Assembly: GCA_016936975.1 (NCBI GenBank)
Contig: JAFGWU010000095.1
Span: forward strand, 1-64,000
Source of the DNA: Bacteroidales bacterium
GTDB taxonomy: Bacteria > Bacteroidota > Bacteroidia > Bacteroidales > GCA-2748055
Length of the DNA stretch: 64,000 nucleotides
Reading direction: 5' to 3'
Shown: positions 17,769 to 27,789 of the stretch, in pieces
Layout: each line of letters starts with the position of its first letter
Numbering within the stretch: position 1 is the first letter of the stretch
The notes under the pieces: generated by a model
Seen by the model: the letters and a program-made list of their open reading frames with translations, nothing else
Databases searched by the model: none
What the model was told of the DNA's origin: nothing
Position numbers and translations under genes: made by a program

Positions 17769-19196
17769 CTAGCCGAGGAGTTCTAACCGGCTGGCATCCA
17801 GACGAAGGAAGATGAATAAAAAAATTGTAAATCCCCAAAGCGAAGAACCTCCGTAACTGAAAAACGGCAGGGGGATCCCCACCACAGGAAACAGTCCGAT
17901 GGTCATTCCGATGTTGATGACAAAATGAACAAACAGCACGGAGAGGAGACCATACCCGAAGATCCGGCTGAAGGATGAGCGCTGTCGCTCGGCCAGTTTT
18001 ATCAGGCGCAGTAGGAGAAAGATATAGAGAAGAACAACAAAGGCGGTTCCGAGAAAACCCCACTCCTCGCCGACCGTGCAAAATATGAAATCGGTACTCT
18101 GTTCGGGCACGAAATGGAGCTTGGTCTGGGTCCCCTCGAGGAATCCTTTTCCCGAAAAGCCTCCCGAACCGATTGCTATCTTGGATTGATTGACGTTGTA
18201 ACCCACTCCCCTGGGGTCGTTCTCAAGTCCGAGGGTAACATAGATGCGATGCTGCTGGTGCTCCTTCAGAATATGATTCATACCGTAATCGACAGATATT
18301 ACAAAGAAAATGCCGATTAAGGCCCCGGCCAAAAGCTTCAGGTTGCGCTTCTGTCTCCTGTAAAGGATCTTCACTGCAAGGATTACCGCTAACGGTATTA
18401 CGGTGGCCAGACCGATCCGGAAGTAGTCAAATTCCAGTTTCAGAAAGTGATTGATTGCAAAAAGGACCAGGAATAAGCTGACCAGAGTAAAGAAAATTCT
18501 CAGGGTATCTTTCAGGGAGCGGCTTATCAGATAGTAAACGAACAGAGTGATCCCCGCAATTCCTGCAATAATGATGAATTTGTCAAGAATGAGGGTAAGA
18601 ATGAAAAGGATGATTAAACCGCCCATGAGCATCATCGTGTTGGCAGAGAAACCTTCCCTGAATAATACGAATACGAATGTGAAAAAGACCAGGGAAGTAC
18701 CCATATCGGGCTGGAGCAGGATCAATGCTGCAGGCAAAAGAATGATAAATCCTGCCTTCATCAGGTCGCTGAATTTTTTCACCATAAATCCATGTGAACT
18801 GAGGATACGGGCAAGGGCAAGGGCGGTAAACGGTTTCGCAAATTCAGAGGGTTGAAGCTGCAAACCTCCAAGAACGAACCAGCTGCGAGCTCCGTTTATC
18901 TCCTTCCCGAAAACCAGGACTCCTGTCAGGATCAGTATGATGATACCATACAGGATGTAAGCGAAAAGGGAATAAAACTTGGCGTCAATGATGAGGATGA
19001 CCAGGGCGAGTAACAGGGAGGCGCCGATCCAGAGAAGTTGCTTTCCATACCGCATTGAAAAATCGAAAACAGAGCCTTCCACTTCCAGAAAATTCGCAGA
19101 ATAGATGTTCATCCATCCAAAAGCCACCATTACGACCCATATGAGGATGGTGAGCCAGTCGATATTTGCGTAAATGTTCTGTCGTGCGACAATCAT
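17769..19196 (-). CDS. rodA: Rod shape-determining protein RodA (SEDS peptidoglycan glycosyltransferase)
   Basis: 475 residues with about ten membrane segments. SEDS-family signatures include LQLQPSEFAKPF, LILLQPDMGTSLVF, the periplasmic GFSGKGFLEGTQTKLHFVPEQSTDFIF and GEEWGFLGT, and a C-terminal FSYGGSS. RodA polymerises lipid II glycan strands in the elongasome together with PBP2. Its start codon directly abuts the stop of the PBP2 gene, so the two are almost certainly cotranslated and produced in matched amounts. The protein is longer than E. coli RodA (about 370 residues), mostly through a larger central region; long forms are usual in Bacteroidota as far as I know. Confidence 0.95.
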   Translation of the reverse strand: MIVARQNIYANIDWLTILIWVVMVAFGWMNIYSANFLEVEGSVFDFSMRYGKQLLWIGASLLLALVILIIDAKFYSLFAYILYGIIILILTGVLVFGKEINGARSWFVLGGLQLQPSEFAKPFTALALARILSSHGFMVKKFSDLMKAGFIILLPAALILLQPDMGTSLVFFTFVFVLFREGFSANTMMLMGGLIILFILTLILDKFIIIAGIAGITLFVYYLISRSLKDTLRIFFTLVSLFLVLFAINHFLKLEFDYFRIGLATVIPLAVILAVKILYRRQKRNLKLLAGALIGIFFVISVDYGMNHILKEHQQHRIYVTLGLENDPRGVGYNVNQSKIAIGSGGFSGKGFLEGTQTKLHFVPEQSTDFIFCTVGEEWGFLGTAFVVLLYIFLLLRLIKLAERQRSSFSRIFGYGLLSVLFVHFVINIGMTIGLFPVVGIPLPFFSYGGSSLWGFTIFLFIFLRLDASRLELLG

Positions 19197-21089
19197 CTAT
19201 TCCTGATCTATAATATTATCTCTCTCGTCTGTAATAGTATCCGATGCGGTTGTATCCGGTTCCGGAGTGACCTGCTGTGGTTGAACCTGCCCGAGGACCC
19301 AGCTCTCGTACCATTTCCGTTTCACCTCACCGGTTAAATATTTTTCAATCATCAGACTGGCGATCGGAGCGGCATAGGTGGTCCCGAATCCCTGGTTTTC
19401 GACGAAAACGGCGATGGCGATCCGGGGATTATCCCTGGGCGCAAACGCAATGAAAATAGAGTGATCATTGCCATGCGGATTCTCGGCCGTTCCTGTTTTC
19501 CCACAGACAACAATACTGTCGATTCGTGCATTCCTGGCTGTCGAACCCCTTCCCCCGTTTACAACCAGGTCCATCCCCTCTATGATTGGAATGAAATTGA
19601 CCGAGTCAATGGAAGTCCTGATTTTTGTGATATATTTTTCAGGAATCGATTCCTCATCTTCGATCTGTCTGATCAGATGGGGTATGATATAATATCCCCT
19701 GTTCGCAATGGCTGCAACAGCATTGGCCATCTGGAGCGGGGTCATTAAAAGCTCACCCTGCCCGATGGCAAGGGAACGGACGGTGAGGTAATTCCAGTGG
19801 TTCCTGCCATACAGATTGTCAAAATAATCCGATGTGGGTATGTTTCCTTTCAGTTCACTGGTTAATTCAATGCCGAGGGGCATTGTAAAGCCAAAAGAAA
19901 CCAGGTGTTCCCTCCAGTTATCATAGGCCTCAGCCGTGTTTGACATTTTAGGATCCTCAAGGATACGTTTCAGTACATTGATGAAATAAGTATTACAGGA
20001 GTTCTGAATCCCGGTTATCAGGTTCAGGGGAGAGTCGTGAAGGTGACAGGCTGTATGGATATTTCCGGCCCAGAATCCATATGAACAGTGAAATTCCGTG
20101 GAGGGACTGATCACTTTTTCCTGCAGTCCAATAACCCCCATTATTGTCTTGAAGGTGGATCCCGGCGGATATTGTGCCATGAGGGCCCTGTTGAACAGGG
20201 GGTTGAGGGTGTCGGCAGACAATTGTTTAAAACTTTCTCCAAGCCTTCTGCCAACAAGACTGTCGGGTGAATAATAGGGTGCACTGATCAGGGCCAGTAT
20301 CTCACCGCTCGGAGGTTCAATGGCCACAATGGAGCCGAGATAGGGTTTCATCAGTTTCTCACCATACTCCTGGAGATCGGAATCGAGTGTGATGGAAATG
20401 TTTTTCCCCACGGTGACAGGAACATCGTATTTCCCGTCCTGGTAAGAGTCTACGGTCTGGTTGTGCGCGTTTTTCAGGAATATGCTTTTCCCTTTCACAC
20501 CCCTCAGAAAGGATTCATAAGCCTTCTCGATTCCTGAGATTCCTATATAGTCTCCCATCTGGAAGTAAGGATCCTGATTCAGGACAGACTGGTCCACCTC
20601 TCCGACATATCCCAGGGCGTGGGCTGCGATAGATTTTTGGTAATTTCTCAAGGTTCGGGTTAGCACGTAAAACCCGGGATACTGGAACATCTTCTCCTGG
20701 AAAACCGCAGCCGTTTCATAGTCCACCTGCTTCATAAAGACCGATGGGACCCTCCGTGAATAGGATTTTGCGGTGTTTAATCTTTCCTTAACCTTTTCAG
20801 GTGTAAGACCGAGCATATTGCACAGACCGGTGGTATCGAATCCTTGTACCAGCATGGGGGTGACCATGATATCATAAGCGGCCTGGTTATAAACCATGAG
20901 CTTGCCGTTACGGTCATATATCAGCCCTCTGGCCGGATAGATAACGGTAACACTTTGCGAATTACTCTGGGCAAATGCTTCGTAGGATTTATCAATAACC
21001 TGGATATAGAATAACCGGCCGATGAATAGCACTCCAACCAGAATAACGGCAACCATAAACACATATTTACGCTCCGTGTAATGGTTCAT
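19197..21089 (-). CDS. mrdA: Penicillin-binding protein 2 (peptidoglycan D,D-transpeptidase)
   Basis: 630 residues. One N-terminal membrane anchor, a PBP dimerisation domain (YPARGLIYDRNG near 51-62), then the transpeptidase domain with all three active-site motifs: STFK (S311, K314), SCN (S364-N366) and KTGT (K531). It cross-links side-wall peptidoglycan as partner of RodA. A hydrophilic tail rich in Thr, Pro, Asp and Glu follows the catalytic domain. The gene sits between mreD and rodA with no spacer on either side. Confidence 0.95.
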   Translation of the reverse strand: MNHYTERKYVFMVAVILVGVLFIGRLFYIQVIDKSYEAFAQSNSQSVTVIYPARGLIYDRNGKLMVYNQAAYDIMVTPMLVQGFDTTGLCNMLGLTPEKVKERLNTAKSYSRRVPSVFMKQVDYETAAVFQEKMFQYPGFYVLTRTLRNYQKSIAAHALGYVGEVDQSVLNQDPYFQMGDYIGISGIEKAYESFLRGVKGKSIFLKNAHNQTVDSYQDGKYDVPVTVGKNISITLDSDLQEYGEKLMKPYLGSIVAIEPPSGEILALISAPYYSPDSLVGRRLGESFKQLSADTLNPLFNRALMAQYPPGSTFKTIMGVIGLQEKVISPSTEFHCSYGFWAGNIHTACHLHDSPLNLITGIQNSCNTYFINVLKRILEDPKMSNTAEAYDNWREHLVSFGFTMPLGIELTSELKGNIPTSDYFDNLYGRNHWNYLTVRSLAIGQGELLMTPLQMANAVAAIANRGYYIIPHLIRQIEDEESIPEKYITKIRTSIDSVNFIPIIEGMDLVVNGGRGSTARNARIDSIVVCGKTGTAENPHGNDHSIFIAFAPRDNPRIAIAVFVENQGFGTTYAAPIASLMIEKYLTGEVKRKWYESWVLGQVQPQQVTPEPDTTASDTITDERDNIIDQE

Positions 21090-21593
21090 CTATTTTCTAA
21101 ATACAAAATACTGGCTCAATACGATAACAGAAACGGATAAAAGCGTACTTAAGATTATACGCAGAAAGGTAGAAAAAAATTCATTCAGGCTGAAGACTTC
21201 CAGGTAAAAGAGTATTAAATGATGTGCAAACACCATGATTACTGCATATTTCAGGAACCAGGTGAATCCGTAATAGAAAATCCTCGGAAAAGTGTCGGGT
21301 TCATAACCATCCCGTGGGCCAAAGAGCTTCAGCAGATAGGGCCTGATAAATGCCATGAAAACCGTGGCGGCCGTATGCATTCCGGGAGTATGTTCAAACA
21401 GGTCGATGCTGAATCCAAGCAAAAAACCGGCGATTAGCAGAAGCCAGCCCGGGGTTTCGAAAGGCATAAGGATTATGAAGAGAAGGTAAAAATAGGGGAT
21501 GAGATATCCGTTCAGCATGATATTGTCGAACAGAAGCACCTGCAGCAGGATTACCACAATGAACCGCACGATATTTCTGGCAATGATCCGCAT
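21090..21593 (-). CDS. mreD: Rod shape-determining protein MreD
   Basis: 167 residues, almost wholly hydrophobic, with about five membrane segments and the LPYFYLLF/LLIAGFLLGFSIDLFE-type stretches of MreD. MreD is an inner-membrane part of the elongasome that works with MreC and MreB. The start overlaps the mreC stop by one base (TAATG on the coding strand), a sign of translational coupling, and the stop abuts the PBP2 start. Identification rests on topology plus gene order. Confidence 0.9.
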   Translation of the reverse strand: MRIIARNIVRFIVVILLQVLLFDNIMLNGYLIPYFYLLFIILMPFETPGWLLLIAGFLLGFSIDLFEHTPGMHTAATVFMAFIRPYLLKLFGPRDGYEPDTFPRIFYYGFTWFLKYAVIMVFAHHLILFYLEVFSLNEFFSTFLRIILSTLLSVSVIVLSQYFVFRK

Positions 21594-22414
21594 TATCCCG
21601 TTATGTTCCTTTCCAGCTGTTTTTGCTCTTCACGGTAATAGTTCCGGATGACATTCACATGGAACAGATTCTGAAATGTGGTGAAGAGCCTGATGGTTAT
21701 ATCGTAGAAGTTACCTTTTTCAAGTGTGAAGGATTCGATGGTGCCGACAGGAATGCCCTCGGGGAATATGGCGGAAAAGCCGCTCGTCACGATCGTATCC
21801 CCTTTGTGAAGGCTTACATGATAAGGGATCTCCTGAAGTGAGGCAAGAACGGGAGAGTCACCTTCCCAGACAATGATGCCTGCATAATTATTGGACTTAA
21901 TTTTGGCACTTAATCTGAAATTCCTGTTTATGACCGGAATGACTGTGGAATAGTTTTTGGATGATTCCAGCACAATTCCAACCAGTCCCTGATCAGACAC
22001 CACGCCCATATCCTTAAAAACCCCATGCTTTTTTCCCCTGTTGAGGGTCAGGAAATTGTATTGTTTGAAGACACTGCTGTGCACTACGCGGGCCGGGACA
22101 TAGAAATAGGTATAATCCTCCCTGGTTTTCTTTCCTACAGACGCTGTATCGATCATCCGGGAGAACACCTCCAGTCTGTTCCTGAGCGTCCTGTTCTCAA
22201 GGACCAACGCTTCATTTACCTTTTTCAATGAGAGATACTCCCGGGCGTTCCCGACCCTGCTGTAGATGAAGCCCGACAGGTTCCTGTTGAAGTTATGGAT
22301 TCTGGATTGCTGAAAATAACTGCCATTCGCCAAAAGGATAACCGCCACTGTTTCCAGTATCAGAAACAGCAGCAGATAGGAATATTTTTTTATCAGATTA
22401 AGCAGTTTCTGCAT
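21593..22414 (-). CDS. mreC: Rod shape-determining protein MreC
   Basis: 273 residues. One N-terminal membrane helix, a coiled-coil-like segment (about 55-90; LKKVNEALVLENRTLRNRL) and the beta-barrel region with GVFKDMGVVSDQGLVGIV and DTIVTSGFSAIFPEGIPVGTI, which are standard MreC motifs. It is the periplasmic scaffold that activates PBP2-RodA. It lies 20 bases after mreB in the purH-mre operon. Confidence 0.93.
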   Translation of the reverse strand: MQKLLNLIKKYSYLLLFLILETVAVILLANGSYFQQSRIHNFNRNLSGFIYSRVGNAREYLSLKKVNEALVLENRTLRNRLEVFSRMIDTASVGKKTREDYTYFYVPARVVHSSVFKQYNFLTLNRGKKHGVFKDMGVVSDQGLVGIVLESSKNYSTVIPVINRNFRLSAKIKSNNYAGIIVWEGDSPVLASLQEIPYHVSLHKGDTIVTSGFSAIFPEGIPVGTIESFTLEKGNFYDITIRLFTTFQNLFHVNVIRNYYREEQKQLERNITG

Positions 22415-22434
22415 ACAGCATCAATCCGCCATGG

Positions 22435-23454
22435 TTATCGCATCAGGAATGGAAATTTATCAACGTTCTTAAGGGCAATGCCGGTGCCTCTTGCGACGGC
22501 CTGCAAAGGATCCTCCACAATATGAAACGGGATGGAAATCTTTTCCGAGAACCGTTTATCCAATCCCCTTAACAGGGCTCCCCCGCCGGTCAGATAAATA
22601 CCTTTACCAACAATATCAGCATACAGTTCAGGAGGTGTTTGCTCGAGCACTGAGAGGATCGCCGTTTCGATTTTTGAAATACTCTTATCCAGACAGTGGG
22701 CAATCTCCTGGTAGGAAACGGGTATCTCGATCGGAAGGGCTGTAATAAGGTTCGGACCCCGCACATAAAAATCCTGGGGGGGATTGTCGAGCTCGGGAAG
22801 TGCGGAACCGACCTGGATCTTGATCTCCTCGGCCGTTCGTTCGCCCACCTTGATGTTGTGCTGATGGCGCATGTAAGACTGGATGTCGCTGGTGAATCCA
22901 TCCCCGGCCACCCTGATGGACTGATTGCAGACAATGCCCCCGAGGGCCACGACGGCAATCTCGGTTGTGCCACCTCCGATATCAACCACCATGCAGCCGT
23001 CGGGAGACTCGACATCCAATCCGATTCCAATAGCTGCTGCCATCGGTTCATAAATCATGTAGACATCTCTTCCCCCGGCACGTTCCGATGAATCACGAAC
23101 CGCCCTGATTTCAACCTCCGTGCTCCCTGAGGGTATACAAACCACCATCTTAAGTGACGGGGTGAACAATCTGCGCTTGTTGTTAATCATCTTGATCATC
23201 CCCCGAATCATCATTTCCGCCGCGGTGAAATCGGCAATAACACCGTCCCTCAGCGGACGGATGGTTTTGATATTTTCGTGGGTCTTGCCATGCATCTGCA
23301 TGGCTTTTTCGCCGATCGCGATAAGTTTACCCGTGGAATGGTCAATGGCTACAATAGATGGTTCGAACACAACCACCTTATCGTTCTGTATAATGATGGT
23401 ATTGGCGGTACCCAGATCAATGGCCAGTTCCTGCTGGAATGAAAAAAATCCCAT
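22435..23454 (-). CDS. mreB: Cell shape-determining actin homologue MreB
   Basis: 339 residues, the normal length. Actin-fold phosphate and adenosine motifs are present: IDLGTANTII, GCMVVDIGGGTTEIAVV and GIYLTGGGALLRGLD. MreB filaments under the inner membrane position the wall-elongation complex. First of the mre genes, 20 bases downstream of purH on the same strand, so it may be read from the purH promoter. Confidence 0.97.
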   Translation of the reverse strand: MGFFSFQQELAIDLGTANTIIIQNDKVVVFEPSIVAIDHSTGKLIAIGEKAMQMHGKTHENIKTIRPLRDGVIADFTAAEMMIRGMIKMINNKRRLFTPSLKMVVCIPSGSTEVEIRAVRDSSERAGGRDVYMIYEPMAAAIGIGLDVESPDGCMVVDIGGGTTEIAVVALGGIVCNQSIRVAGDGFTSDIQSYMRHQHNIKVGERTAEEIKIQVGSALPELDNPPQDFYVRGPNLITALPIEIPVSYQEIAHCLDKSISKIETAILSVLEQTPPELYADIVGKGIYLTGGGALLRGLDKRFSEKISIPFHIVEDPLQAVARGTGIALKNVDKFPFLMR

Positions 23455-23474
23455 TTCCCTATAGATTTATTGAA

Positions 23475-24998
23475 TTAATGTTTAAAATGCCTGATACCCG
23501 TGAAAACCATTGCCATATCATGCGTGTTACAGTAATCGATCGAATCCTTGTCCCGGACCGATCCCCCGGGCTGTATGACCGACCTTATACCGGCAGCGTA
23601 AGCGATTTCAACACTATCGCTGAACGGAAAGAAAGCATCCGATGCCATAACGGCCCCATTCAGATCGAACTTAAAATGTCTGGCTTTCTGGATGGCCTGC
23701 TTCAATGCGTCGATCCTGGAGGTCTGTCCAACGCCCGATGCAATAAGCTGTTCTCCTTTGACCAGGACAATGGCATTCGACTTGGTATGTTTCACTATTT
23801 TGTTGGCAAAGATAAGATCCCGGACCTCTTCAGGTGTCGGGACCTTTCTGGTAACGGTCTTAAGATGTTCCTCCAGTTCAATGGAGGTGTCCCTGTCCTG
23901 AACCAGAACACCGTTTAATACGGTGCGATAGGTTCTGGAAGGAAGCTCATTCTTTTTCTGGACCAGGATGATCCGGTTTTTCTTCTGCCGGAGCACTTCC
24001 AGTGCATCATCCTGAAAAGCAGGGGCTATGATCACTTCGAAGAAGATCTTATTGATCTCCTCTGCGGTCTCTTTATCAACGGTCCTATTGGTGATCAGGA
24101 CTCCCCCGAAAGCGGAAACCGGATCACCGGCAAGTGCATCGTTCCAGGCTTTCATCAGAGATTTCCTGGTTGCCAGCCCGCAGGCATTATTGTGTTTCAG
24201 GATAGCGAAGGTTGTGCCGCTGAATTCGTTTATCAGGCCGACTGCCGCATCGATATCAAGAAGGTTATTGTAAGAGATTTCCTTGCCATGGATTTGTTCA
24301 AACATGTCGTGTAATGCTCCGAAAAAGGTTCCCTGCTGATGGGGATTCTCTCCGTATCGGAGGGGTATCGATTCGGTTTCGCTGATTTTCAGGGCGCTGT
24401 TTTTGTTTCCGTCGAAGAAATTAAAAATTTGTGTATCGTAATGGGAAGAGACATTAAACGCTTCCCCGGCAAATTTCCTGCGTTCTTCCAGTGAAGATTC
24501 CCCTCCTTTTTTGTCGAGGATCTCAAGGAGGTCATCAAACTGGTTTCGCGAGGCAACTACCAGCACATCCCTGAAATTTTTTGCTGCGGCCCTGATCAGT
24601 GAAATACCGCCGATATCTATTTTCTCTATGATCTCCTGGTCACCGGCACCCGACCTGACGGTTTCCCCGAAAGGATAGAGATCCACAACGACCAGGTCGA
24701 ACAGGGGAATGGAATACTCCTCCAACTGCTCCATGTCGCTCTTTTCTTCCCTTCTGGCCAGAATTCCCCCGAAGATTTTTGGATGGAGGGTTTTAACCCT
24801 GCCCCCCAGAATGGAGGGATAGGAGGTAAGCTCCTCGACAGCTGTGACCGGAATGCCCAGGTCCTTAATATAATCGCATGTTCCCCCTGTTGAGAAAATC
24901 TCAACGTCATGCTTTTTCAGCATTTTCACCACCTGGTCGAGCCTGTCCTTATAATACACCGAAATGAGTGCTGACTTAATTTTTTTGTTATATGCCAT
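23475..24998 (-). CDS. purH: Bifunctional AICAR transformylase/IMP cyclohydrolase PurH
   Basis: The ORF track begins at 25034, but the family start MAYNKKIKSALISVYYKD lies 12 codons in, giving 507 residues, the usual length. The N-terminal MGS-like IMP cyclohydrolase domain (about 1-145; STGGTCDYIKDLGIPVTAVEE, GGRVKTLHPKIFGGIL) and the C-terminal transformylase with KHNNACGLA are both intact. The enzyme does the last two steps of purine synthesis, making IMP. It is the first gene of the unit purH-mreB-mreC-mreD-mrdA-rodA. Confidence 0.96.
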   Translation of the reverse strand: MAYNKKIKSALISVYYKDRLDQVVKMLKKHDVEIFSTGGTCDYIKDLGIPVTAVEELTSYPSILGGRVKTLHPKIFGGILARREEKSDMEQLEEYSIPLFDLVVVDLYPFGETVRSGAGDQEIIEKIDIGGISLIRAAAKNFRDVLVVASRNQFDDLLEILDKKGGESSLEERRKFAGEAFNVSSHYDTQIFNFFDGNKNSALKISETESIPLRYGENPHQQGTFFGALHDMFEQIHGKEISYNNLLDIDAAVGLINEFSGTTFAILKHNNACGLATRKSLMKAWNDALAGDPVSAFGGVLITNRTVDKETAEEINKIFFEVIIAPAFQDDALEVLRQKKNRIILVQKKNELPSRTYRTVLNGVLVQDRDTSIELEEHLKTVTRKVPTPEEVRDLIFANKIVKHTKSNAIVLVKGEQLIASGVGQTSRIDALKQAIQKARHFKFDLNGAVMASDAFFPFSDSVEIAYAAGIRSVIQPGGSVRDKDSIDYCNTHDMAMVFTGIRHFKH

Positions 24999-25160
24999 AA
25001 AAGGGACTATCGATAAATTGTTTATACTTTTCAATAGACAGGAAGGCCGGCGAATGGGAAAAGAGATTATGCCATATGCAGAACATATCCTGTTTTTAAT
25101 TACTTTGCAAAAGAAATAGTTTCCTGCGAATTTACGAAACGGAAAGTCAATTATTTAACG

Positions 25161-26420
25161 ATGATTCTATTCAGACTTATATGGGAGAGTTTGATCATGG
25201 CTGTTAAGGCCGTTTCGGTTAACAGGCTCCGGGCGATCCTGTCACTGCTCGGGATTACTATCGGGATATTTGCCATCATCTCAGTTTTTACCATTGTTGA
25301 TTCGCTGGAATTAAATATCAGGGAGAGTGTAAATTCCCTTGGGAACACGGTTGTTTACATAGAAAAATGGCCATGGACCCCCGATGAGGGAGAAACCGAA
25401 TATCCCTGGTGGAAATATTTGAACCGGCCTCAGGTCACCTATGAGGAGTACGAATTCATAAAAAAGAACAGTAAGTTTGCAGATGGGGTTTGTTTTGTCG
25501 CAGCGACCGGGAGGGATATTTCCTATAAGAACAACCGGCTTGAGGGATCAAGTATTTTTGGGATATCGGAAGGATTTCAGGCCATCCGGTCATTTGAGAT
25601 CGAAAGCGGACGTTATTTCTCTCCTTTTGAAATGGACGGGGGCAGAAATTATGCAGTCATCGGGCACAGCATCAACAAGGAGCTTTTTAAAGGGGTGAAT
25701 CCGCTTGGAAAAACCATGGAGATGATGGGGCGCAAATTAACCGTGGTGGGTGTGATCAGGAAGGAGGGAAAGGGGACCTTTGGCAACTTCAACCTGGATG
25801 ATATGGTGTTGATCCCCCTGAATTATTTCCGGAATATCATAGACATTACCCGGCAGAATGCCAATCCCATGATCTGGGTGCAGGCCCGGTCCGGCATCAC
25901 GACGGATGTTTTGTCGGATGAGTTGCGTGTCATGATGCGGGGTCTGCGTCGTCAGAAACCTGCGGAAGAGGATTCTTTCGCACTGAACCAGACCAGTCTC
26001 ATTACGAATCAGCTCGATCAGCTCTTCGCGGTGCTTAAAGTGGCCGGGTTCTTTATCGGTATATTTTCCATCATCGTTGGCGGATTCGGGATTGCCAATA
26101 TTATGTTCGTTTCAGTGAAGGAGCGGACCCGTATTATTGGAATACAGAAAGCAACAGGAGCGAAAAATTATTTTATTCTGCTCCAGTTCCTGTTCGAATC
26201 GGTAATGCTTTCTCTTGGAGGCGGGATACTGGGACTGTTGCTTGTTTTTATCGGCGGAACGGTCATTAATCTTACCAGTGATTTCTCAATCTATCTTACC
26301 TTGAATAATATTCTTTTCGGGATCGGTATATCCTCCGTAATAGGAATTATCAGTGGTTTTGCGCCGGCATGGCAGGGGGCCCATATGAATCCTGTCGAGG
26401 CAATTAATACGGCATTCTAG
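25161..26420 (+). CDS. MacB/FtsX-type ABC transporter permease
   Basis: 419 residues with one N-terminal membrane helix, a large periplasmic MacB_PCD-like domain (about 40-260) and three C-terminal helices of the FtsX type (FFIGIFSIIVGGFGIANIMFVSVKERTRIIGIQKATGA). Such permeases form mechanotransmission exporters for lipoproteins, antimicrobial compounds or large substrates, together with a LolD/MacB-type ATPase. No ATPase gene lies next to it, so the partner must be elsewhere. Its TAG shares CTAG with the stop of the converging mgtE gene. Confidence 0.88.
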   Translation: MILFRLIWESLIMAVKAVSVNRLRAILSLLGITIGIFAIISVFTIVDSLELNIRESVNSLGNTVVYIEKWPWTPDEGETEYPWWKYLNRPQVTYEEYEFIKKNSKFADGVCFVAATGRDISYKNNRLEGSSIFGISEGFQAIRSFEIESGRYFSPFEMDGGRNYAVIGHSINKELFKGVNPLGKTMEMMGRKLTVVGVIRKEGKGTFGNFNLDDMVLIPLNYFRNIIDITRQNANPMIWVQARSGITTDVLSDELRVMMRGLRRQKPAEEDSFALNQTSLITNQLDQLFAVLKVAGFFIGIFSIIVGGFGIANIMFVSVKERTRIIGIQKATGAKNYFILLQFLFESVMLSLGGGILGLLLVFIGGTVINLTSDFSIYLTLNNILFGIGISSVIGIISGFAPAWQGAHMNPVEAINTAF

Positions 26421-27778
26421 ACGAACACCCCGTACAGCAATCTTCCCACCAGGAAATAGATGAACAGTCCCATGATATCGTTCGTGGTAGTGATGAATGG
26501 TCCTGTGGCAAGGGCCGGATCGAATTTCAGCCGGTTAAGCAGAAGCGGGATGAGCGTACCGAACAGGGCGGCAAAGATGATCACCGAAAAAAGGGAGAAG
26601 CTCACAGTAAATGTAAGCGCCATATTCTTGCTGACAAAGTAATTATAAAGGAACAGCAATCCCGACAGAATCAATCCGTTCATAAAAGCAACGGCCATTT
26701 CCTTAAGAAGCTTCCGCCCGGTGCTTTCAAGACCGAGGCTGTTGCTGGCTATACCCTGGACAATGATGGCCGACGACTGAATCCCTACATTTCCGGCCAT
26801 GGCTGCGATCAAAGGGATGAAAAATGCCATTTCAGGATTGATCTGAATATCCTCCTCGAATCTGCTGATGACCGCTGCGACAAAGATCCCCCCAATTAAC
26901 CCGATGATCAGCCAGGGCAATCTCGCCCGGGACAATCTGATGGGGGAGTCGGTTGTTTCAACATCCTGACTGATACCGGAGGCCATCTGGTAATCTTTTT
27001 CGGCTTCATCCCGTATAACATCGACCACGTCATCAATGGTGATCCGTCCCATCAGCCGTCCGATGGAATCCACAACAGGAAGGACCACCAGATCGTATTT
27101 TTCCATGATCTGGGCCACCTCCTCGGAGGATGTACTGGTCCGGACAGATTTGACGTCCGGATCGTATATATCCTTCACTTTTGTAGTGGAGGAGGCCAGC
27201 AGCAGGGCCTTCAGCGAAAGGATCCCGACCAGGATATTATCGTCATTCACCACATAGATGTAATATATCTCATCAAGGTCAATCGCCTGCTTTCGCATCT
27301 CCCTGATGCAGGTGGTAACTCCCCAGTTCTCATTGACACGGATGAGCTCCTTGGCCATCAATCCTCCCGCGGTGTTCTCGTCGTAACTCAGCAGGTCGAC
27401 GATATCCCCTGCCTGGTCCATGTCCTCGATGTGCAGGAGGACCTCCTGTTTTTTCTCTTCATCGAGATCCCCTATGACATCGGCAGCATCATCCGAATCC
27501 ATATGGTGGATGAACTGGGAAGCAATTACATCCGGGGGAAGGACCTTCAGGAAACGCTCCCGGTCATCCTCTTCCAGTTCAACAAGCACATCAGATGCTG
27601 TCTCGGGATCAAGAAGCAGAAAGAGGTACTTCGCCTCTTCAATATTGAGTTCTCCGTAAATTTCTGCAATATCAGCAGGGTGAAGATCCTGCATCATCTC
27701 CAGCGCGGAATTATCATCCCTGGACTCGATGAAATTCCTCAGTTCATCGACATATTCCCGGGTTAATTCAGTGTTCAT
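26417..27778 (-). CDS. mgtE: Magnesium transporter MgtE
   Basis: 453 residues. The order is typical: an N-terminal MgtE_N superhelical domain (about 25-125; LHPADIAEIYGEL), a CBS pair (about 130-255; GRITIDDVVDVIRDEAEKD) and a five-helix membrane domain (about 285-453) with MAGNVGIQSSAIIVQG and TTTNDIMGLFIYF. It carries Mg2+ into the cell, gated by Mg2+ binding in the cytosolic domains. It starts 11 bases after rsmA, so the two are probably cotranscribed. The annotation is secure; the specific ion preference is inferred from the family. Confidence 0.95.
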   Translation of the reverse strand: MNTELTREYVDELRNFIESRDDNSALEMMQDLHPADIAEIYGELNIEEAKYLFLLLDPETASDVLVELEEDDRERFLKVLPPDVIASQFIHHMDSDDAADVIGDLDEEKKQEVLLHIEDMDQAGDIVDLLSYDENTAGGLMAKELIRVNENWGVTTCIREMRKQAIDLDEIYYIYVVNDDNILVGILSLKALLLASSTTKVKDIYDPDVKSVRTSTSSEEVAQIMEKYDLVVLPVVDSIGRLMGRITIDDVVDVIRDEAEKDYQMASGISQDVETTDSPIRLSRARLPWLIIGLIGGIFVAAVISRFEEDIQINPEMAFFIPLIAAMAGNVGIQSSAIIVQGIASNSLGLESTGRKLLKEMAVAFMNGLILSGLLFLYNYFVSKNMALTFTVSFSLFSVIIFAALFGTLIPLLLNRLKFDPALATGPFITTTNDIMGLFIYFLVGRLLYGVFV

Positions 27779-27789
27779 CAGATGTTGTT

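Noticed and set aside
25080-25160. TTACTTTG before the ABC permease as a promoter
   Set aside because: It differs from TAnnTTTG at the key second base and no -33 TTTG lies at the right distance.
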